From assembly GCF_018607995.1 (NCBI RefSeq), contig NZ_JABBAL010000017.1, positions 1-64,000 of the forward strand: DNA of 64,000 nucleotides. Reading direction: 5' to 3'. This document shows, piece by piece, positions 59,199 through 64,000 of the stretch (positions are counted from its first letter, which is position 1; each line of letters begins with the position of its first letter). The position numbers and the translations under genes were made by a program. This DNA is from Planktotalea sp. (lineage in GTDB: Bacteria; Pseudomonadota; Alphaproteobacteria; Rhodobacterales; Rhodobacteraceae). The notes under the pieces are model-generated. The model was not told the origin of the DNA, made no database searches, and saw only the letters and a program-made list of their open reading frames with translations.

Positions 59199-60481
59199 CC
59201 CTGTCTTGGACCCAGATTATGCGCCTCGGCCTTGTTCAAATGGCCCTGGGTGCGATTGTGGTTTTGACCACTTCTACACTGAACCGCTTGATGGTTGTGG
59301 AGTTCTCTTTGCCCGCTTTGCTCCCCGGGTTGCTGGTAGGTCTGCACTACGGAATTCAGCTGTCGCGGCCGCGTTGGGGATATACCTCTGATACAGGTGG
59401 CAATCGCACACGCTGGATTATTGGCGGCATGGTTATCCTTGCTATCGGTGGATTTGGCGCGGCCTTCTCGGTGACATTGTTCGCGCAAAGCTACGCACTC
59501 GCGCTTGTGCTATCCGTGCTGGCATATGCGCTGATAGGCATTGGTGTTGGCGCATCGGGGACCTCACTACTGGCTCTGCTTGCGACGGCGACTGCGCCCA
59601 GCAGACGGGCTGCGGCAGCGACAATTACATGGCTGATGATGATCTTTGGCATCGCACTGACAGCTGGTCTTGCGGGTAGCTTTCTCGACCCCTACTCGCC
59701 CGAACGGTTGCTTAGCGTTGTAGCCGTTGTTGTCACCGCAGCAACGCTCATCACGATCCTCGCAATTGGCCGCATAGAGAGCCGCGTGAGCACGATGAAA
59801 GAGGAGGCCCCAACTCCTTTCCTTGAAGGTATGCGCGATATCTGGGGCGAGCCAAAGACGCGCAATTTCACGCTCTTCGTGTTCCTCTCAATGAACGCAT
59901 ATTTCATGCAAGAGCTAATCCTGGAGCCCTATGCGGGCCTCGTCTTCAACTTCACGCCCGGCGAATCTACCGCCCTCAGTGGTGCACAGAATGGCGGCGT
60001 GTTTATTGGCATGCTGATAGTAGGTATCGTGGCGACCGGCCTCAAGATTGGCCAGTTGCGTACATGGGTGATCGCGGGCTGCCTTGGATCTTGCGCCGTG
60101 CTTGGCCTCATCTGCATGACAGGGTTCGCCTACACGGGTCTCAACTTTAGCTACCTTGTTGTCGCACTTGGTGTCTTCAACGGAATGTTCGCGGTTGCGG
60201 CAATTGGCTCGATGATGGCGCTTGCTTCAGAGGGGCGTCACCAACGCGAGGGCACGCGCATGGGTCTTTGGGGTGCCGCGCAAGCGATTGCAGCAGGTTT
60301 TGGCGGCCTCACAGGGGCGTTGCTTGTTGATGTGATGCGCAAGCTTACGCCCGATGGCCCCGCCTTTGGCACAGTTTTCGCCTTTGAAGCGCTGTTATTT
60401 CTCGCCGCCGCCCTGATGGCCGCGCGCGTTATGGAAACCCAAAAGTCGCCGCACACCGCGTCGCTTGTCCCGGGAGAATAA
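59195..60481 (+). CDS. PucC/BCD-family membrane protein downstream of bchG (ORF428-type)
   Basis: A 428-residue, roughly 12-segment membrane protein of the same family as LhaA and PucC (TQIMRLGLVQMALGAIVVLTTSTLNRLMVVE, seen in part as LGAIVVLTTSTLNRLMVVE; LGLWGAAQAIAAGFGG). Its length and position match ORF428 of Rhodobacter between bchG and bchP. It may move or deliver bacteriochlorophyll to light-harvesting proteins. ATG 59195 overlaps bchG by 4 bases. Confidence 0.88.
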   Translation: MTLSWTQIMRLGLVQMALGAIVVLTTSTLNRLMVVEFSLPALLPGLLVGLHYGIQLSRPRWGYTSDTGGNRTRWIIGGMVILAIGGFGAAFSVTLFAQSYALALVLSVLAYALIGIGVGASGTSLLALLATATAPSRRAAAATITWLMMIFGIALTAGLAGSFLDPYSPERLLSVVAVVVTAATLITILAIGRIESRVSTMKEEAPTPFLEGMRDIWGEPKTRNFTLFVFLSMNAYFMQELILEPYAGLVFNFTPGESTALSGAQNGGVFIGMLIVGIVATGLKIGQLRTWVIAGCLGSCAVLGLICMTGFAYTGLNFSYLVVALGVFNGMFAVAAIGSMMALASEGRHQREGTRMGLWGAAQAIAAGFGGLTGALLVDVMRKLTPDGPAFGTVFAFEALLFLAAALMAARVMETQKSPHTASLVPGE

Positions 60482-60484
60482 GCA

Positions 60485-61663
60485 ATGTTTGATGTTGTTG
60501 TTATCGGTGGTGGCCCGTCTGGTGCCACAGCTGCGGAAGATCTCGCACGATCAGGTCGCAAGGTTGCGATGATTGATCGTGATGGGCGGATCAAGCCCTG
60601 CGGCGGCGCAATTCCTCCGCGTTTGATTGAAGATTTCTTCATTCCCGACAGCCAAATTATCGCCCGCATTAAGACTGCGCGCATGGTGTCACCGACGCAG
60701 CGCAAAGTGGACATCCCGATTGAGGACGGCTTTGTTGGCATGGTGGATCGCAAGGACTTTGATCCCTTCCTGCGCAATCGCGCCAAGGAAGCTGGTGCAC
60801 AGTGTATGACAGGCACCTTCATGCGTATCGAGCGTGACAGCGACGGCACGCACGTGGTTTACCGCGACAAAGAAAGCGGTGAAGAAATTTCGCTCGCAAC
60901 CAAGCTGATCATCGGCGCGGATGGCGCACGTTCTAAGGTGGCGAAGGCCGAAGTTCCTGGCGGCGATAAGATCCCTTATGTGATCGCATATCACGAAATT
61001 ATCGAAGCGCCTGCCGCGAGCCACAACTACGACCCTAAGCGCTGCGATGTGATTTATGACGGTGCGATCTCGCCTGATTTCTATGGTTGGGTTTTTCCAC
61101 ATGGCTCCTCTGCCAGTGTCGGCATGGGCACGGGCATCGATGGTGTTGATCTCAAAAAAGCGACAGCTGACTTGCGCGTGGCAGCAGGTTTAGAGGGGTG
61201 CAAAACCTTGCGCCGTGAAGGTGCACCAATTCCTTTGAAACCAATGGATTGCTGGGACAATGGAACTGACGTTGTGCTTGCAGGTGATGCCGCTGGCGTC
61301 GTTGCGCCTTCCTCTGGTGAGGGAATTTATTACGCAATGCTCGGTGGTCGCGTCGCGGCGACAGCGGCAAGTGCTTGCCTTGAGACAGGTCGTGCGAAAG
61401 ATCTTCAACTGGCGCGCAAGTTGTTCATGCGTGAACATAAGAGCGTGTTCAAAGTGCTGGGCGCGATGCAAAACGCTTACTATCGCAGCGATGAGCGACG
61501 CGAACGTTTCGTTTCGCTGTGTCATGATGTAGATGTGCAAAAACTCACGTTCGAGGCCTACATGAACAAACGTTTGATCAAAGCACGCCCCATGGCGCAT
61601 TTGAAAATCGGGTTGAAGAACCTCGCGCATTTGACGCGTTTAGTTTCCGAAACACGCGTATGA
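60485..61663 (+). CDS. bchP: Geranylgeranyl diphosphate/bacteriochlorophyll reductase
   Basis: A 392-residue flavoprotein of the geranylgeranyl reductase family. The FAD motif VIGGGPSGATAAEDLARSG lies at residues 6-24, RIKPCGGAIPP is diagnostic, and LAGDAAGVVAPSSGEGIYYAM binds the flavin. It reduces three double bonds of the geranylgeranyl tail to phytyl. It starts 4 bases after the PucC-like gene and overlaps idi (ATGA). Confidence 0.94.
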   Translation: MFDVVVIGGGPSGATAAEDLARSGRKVAMIDRDGRIKPCGGAIPPRLIEDFFIPDSQIIARIKTARMVSPTQRKVDIPIEDGFVGMVDRKDFDPFLRNRAKEAGAQCMTGTFMRIERDSDGTHVVYRDKESGEEISLATKLIIGADGARSKVAKAEVPGGDKIPYVIAYHEIIEAPAASHNYDPKRCDVIYDGAISPDFYGWVFPHGSSASVGMGTGIDGVDLKKATADLRVAAGLEGCKTLRREGAPIPLKPMDCWDNGTDVVLAGDAAGVVAPSSGEGIYYAMLGGRVAATAASACLETGRAKDLQLARKLFMREHKSVFKVLGAMQNAYYRSDERRERFVSLCHDVDVQKLTFEAYMNKRLIKARPMAHLKIGLKNLAHLTRLVSETRV

Positions 61664-62193
61664 CGCAAATCATGATCCCTGCTTGGGTTGAAGGCAAGCT
61701 TCAACCTGTGGAGAAGCTCGCAGCGCATGAACGTGGGCTCAAGCATAAAGCTGTGTCCGTGTTTGTCGTCTCAGGCGAGCATATCCTGATCCAGCAGCGC
61801 GCCATGTGCAAATATCACACGCCAGGTCTTTGGGCGAACACATGCTGCACGCATCCAGAATGGGACGAAGCATCCGAGGTATGCGCCAATCGCCGCGTGA
61901 GCGAAGAGCTAGGGATCACAGGCTTAAACTACCAATACCGCGGCAAGGTCGAATACCGCGCAGATGTGGGTGGTGGCTTGATCGAGCATGAGGTGGTGCA
62001 AGTCTATCTCGCCCATGCATCGCGTGATCTGTCATTCCAAGTGAACCCAGACGAAGTCATGGCAACCCGTTGGGTCCATCGTAACACGCTTAACCAAGAA
62101 CTGCGCGACACACCTGCGAAATTCACCCCGTGGCTGCGCATCTATATGGCGCAGCACGCGAGTTTGATTTTTGGGGACGCAGTGAGCGCCTAA
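61660..62193 (+). CDS. idi: Isopentenyl-diphosphate delta-isomerase, type 1
   Basis: A 177-residue Nudix-fold isomerase. The active-site Cys is in NTCCTHPEWDEASEVCANRRVSEELG (core TCCTHP), with the acidic metal motif RVSEELGI and a later Glu in HEVVQVYLA. It balances IPP and DMAPP for carotenoid and phytyl synthesis. It ends the bchG operon. The neighbouring dxs supports a local isoprenoid supply. Confidence 0.93.
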   Translation: MTQIMIPAWVEGKLQPVEKLAAHERGLKHKAVSVFVVSGEHILIQQRAMCKYHTPGLWANTCCTHPEWDEASEVCANRRVSEELGITGLNYQYRGKVEYRADVGGGLIEHEVVQVYLAHASRDLSFQVNPDEVMATRWVHRNTLNQELRDTPAKFTPWLRIYMAQHASLIFGDAVSA

Positions 62194-62205
62194 GAAAGCT
62201 TAGGC

Positions 62206-62835
62206 TTAGTGACACTTTTTTGCTAGACGGTTGGGAACAAGGTCCGATGTCATCCAGTGTGTTTCGCTTCGGACTTGGTTCGCGCGCACATATTTACCCA
62301 TGCGATTTGGCATTTCAATCTCTGTGAATCCAGCGGCATCCCGTGCAACGAAACCCTCTTGTGTTTCAAAGTCCAATTTGTCCGCAAGGCTCTGAATAAG
62401 CCCTTATGCGAACTGACCACGATAGAGTATTTTTACTGGAGTGATCCCAAGCTCTTCGAACCTAATAATTGTTGCATCCCAAGGCTGAATGTCGTTTTCG
62501 ACAATCCAGGCGAAACCCAGGAAGTATGACTGGAAAGCATCATAACCTATTGAGTGTTGGGCATAAAAGTTTTCCCCGACAATGCGCTCATTGTCTGCAA
62601 GCTGGGGAGAAATCCCAGCCGCGAATGCCTTAAGCCAATCGCGCGATGGGTGGTAGCGACTGTCTGGACTACGAGCGTAAGTGTCTTTGCTATGGATCGT
62701 TGTGTTTTCACCATCCATCTTCTCTGTGACGACGAGATCATCAATCCTCAAGCCATCAAGCGAAGACATGGTTTTGTCATCACTTGTTGCCCCGCGTGAA
62801 ATCGGCAGATGGAATGTACGCCCGTACTTTTTTAT
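62206..62835 (-). pseudogene. RNA ligase family protein, broken by a start-codon loss and an in-frame TAA
   Basis: The reverse frame reads a recognisable RNA/DNA ligase-type nucleotidyltransferase. KKYGRTFHLPIS precedes the first ATG, the adenylation motif is EKMDGENTTIH (Lys as nucleotide acceptor), RYHPSRDWLKAF and GENFYAQHSIGYD follow. A TAA at 62404-62406 interrupts it, yet the same frame continues for 66 codons with conserved-looking sequence (EGFVARDAAGF, KYVRANQVRSETHWM) to TAA at 62206. Upstream, the expected start is ATA (62835-62833); the only ATG (62769) lies past conserved residues. Two lesions point to a decaying gene rather than one sequencing error. Confidence 0.65.
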
Positions 62836-62885
62836 GCGTGTTTACTTGAACACTTTGTTGTTCATCAACAAAGTCCCCGATGAAC

Positions 62886-64000
62886 TCAAAGCGGCTCACC
62901 CAAAACACCCATCTTTTGCGGATACACGTTGGCCGCCTGCAAAGCCGTCGCGGCAATATCCGTCGCGGTCAAACCCGCATCCGTATACATCGCATCGGGT
63001 GCAGCTTGGTCGATGAAGCGATCCGGCAAAGTCATCGTGCGAATGGCGAGGTCGCCATCGAGCAAACCCTCCCCTGCAAGATAGTGCAAAACCATCGCGC
63101 CAAAGCCACCTTGGGAGCCTTGCTCCACAGTGATCAGCGCCTTGTGCGTTTTCACCAATTTACGAATGAGCGCGTGATCGAGCGGCTTGGCGAAACGCGC
63201 ATCCGCGACAGTGGCGCTCACGCCCTGTGCTTCCATCAAATCAGCGGCCTTCAGGCTCTCAGAGAGATGCGCGCCAAAGGAGAGAATCGCCACGTCAGCG
63301 CCTTCACGCACGATGCGACCTTTGCCGATTTCGAGCACTTCACCAATCTCAGGCATCTCAACACCTGTGCCAGAGCCACGCGGATAGCGGAACGCAATCG
63401 GGCCACTGTCATGCGCGGCGGCAGTGGCAACCATATGAACGAGTTCGGCTTCGTCCGAAGCGGCCATCACCGTCATGTTTGGCAAAGCGCTGAGATAGCC
63501 CACGTCAAACGCACCTGCATGGGTCGGACCATCGGCACCAACAAGTCCAGCGCGGTCAATCGCGAAGCGCACGGGCAGGTTTTGCAAAGCCACATCATGC
63601 ACGATTTGATCGTAGCCACGTTGGAGGAAAGATGAGTAAATCGCGCAGAATGGCTTGAGTCCACCCGCCGCCATACCTGCGGCAAATGTCACACCATGTT
63701 GCTCAGCGATGCCAACGTCAAACATGCGCTTAGGGAAGTGATCAGCAAAGATGTCCATGCCCGTGCCAGAGGGCATCGCAGCGGTAATGCCAACGATTTT
63801 TGGGTCCGCTGCAGCGAGCTTGCTCAACGCTTTGCCAAACACGCTTGTGTAGCTTGGCGCATTAGGGCGGGATTTGCTTTGAACGCCGGTTGATACGTCG
63901 AATTTCGCGACGCCATGATACTTGTCAGCGGATTGCTCAGCCGGTGCATAGCCTTTACCTTTGACAGTGCAGCAATGGATCAAAACTGGGCCAGTTGATC
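62886..64000 (-). CDS. dxs: 1-deoxy-D-xylulose-5-phosphate synthase (5' end cut by window edge)
   Basis: The C-terminal 370 residues of about 640; the frame is open to the window edge. The pyrimidine-binding domain includes [18 protein letters not shown] with the catalytic Glu, and [15 protein letters not shown] is a DXS signature. The transketolase C-terminal domain follows ([17 protein letters not shown]). It condenses pyruvate and glyceraldehyde 3-phosphate, the first step of the MEP pathway, using ThDP. It lies next to idi and the photosynthesis genes, as is common in this group. Confidence 0.94.
   Translation of the reverse strand, partial: STGPVLIHCCTVKGKGYAPAEQSADKYHGVAKFDVSTGVQSKSRPNAPSYTSVFGKALSKLAAADPKIVGITAAMPSGTGMDIFADHFPKRMFDVGIAEQHGVTFAAGMAAGGLKPFCAIYSSFLQRGYDQIVHDVALQNLPVRFAIDRAGLVGADGPTHAGAFDVGYLSALPNMTVMAASDEAELVHMVATAAAHDSGPIAFRYPRGSGTGVEMPEIGEVLEIGKGRIVREGADVAILSFGAHLSESLKAADLMEAQGVSATVADARFAKPLDHALIRKLVKTHKALITVEQGSQGGFGAMVLHYLAGEGLLDGDLAIRTMTLPDRFIDQAAPDAMYTDAGLTATDIAATALQAANVYPQKMGVLGEPL

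Overview
The window looks like a chromosome segment of an aerobic anoxygenic phototroph of the Roseobacter group (Rhodobacteraceae, Alphaproteobacteria). The main reason is the bacteriochlorophyll gene order in the right third (bchFNBHLM-lhaA-puhABC-acsF-puhE-hemA, then cycA and bchG-pucC-like-bchP-idi). The left part adds the catabolic mix typical of marine roseobacters. I see no tRNA, rRNA, insertion sequence or CRISPR array. All assignments come from reading the sequence and from family knowledge; no database search was run.

Left third (1-14 kb): a leftward operon hpsN - SDR - MDR - comD - comE (cut by the left edge) for 2,3-dihydroxypropane-1-sulfonate breakdown to sulfoacetaldehyde. Divergent from it are a RidA-family gene and a class III (glutathione-dependent) alcohol dehydrogenase. 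Next comes the homoprotocatechuate meta-cleavage operon hpaF-E-D-(aromatic amino acid decarboxylase)-G-H-I, with hpaR divergent. At 14-21 kb there is an amino-acid-type ABC transporter, an ArsR/SRPBCC gene with a probable 3' frameshift, a CoxG-like gene and a DadA-type FAD oxidoreductase.

Middle (20-34 kb): urate and purine breakdown (puuD, LysR regulator, uraH, a puuE-uraD fusion, allA, an NCS2 permease) lies next to the complete beta-hydroxyaspartate cycle operon (bhcA-B-C-D, leftward) with its IclR-type regulator bhcR divergent. A ureidoglycine aminohydrolase (allE) sits on the far side of bhcR. The purine pathway ends in glyoxylate and the beta-hydroxyaspartate cycle assimilates glyoxylate. 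The locus therefore reads as one purine-to-central-carbon module, which is the most interesting metabolic arrangement here.

Right part (34-64 kb): a red/far-red light-sensing cassette (heme oxygenase bphO, bacteriophytochrome kinase, FixJ-type response regulator) leads into the photosynthesis regulators. Two AerR/PpaA-type B12-binding genes flank ppsR. Downstream is the bchF superoperon. I find two TGT-N12-ACA PpsR sites between the second B12 gene and bchF, and two more before bchG, one of them a perfect palindrome touching the bchG start codon. cycA and the 8-vinyl reductase gene (bciA type) run leftward between hemA and bchG. The window ends with a broken RNA ligase gene and the 3' part of dxs.

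Three genes appear damaged by single lesions: an in-frame TAG in a small exported protein (26.4 kb), an in-frame TAA plus loss of a normal start in the RNA ligase (62.2-62.8 kb), and a one-base frameshift in the ArsR/SRPBCC gene (17.58 kb).
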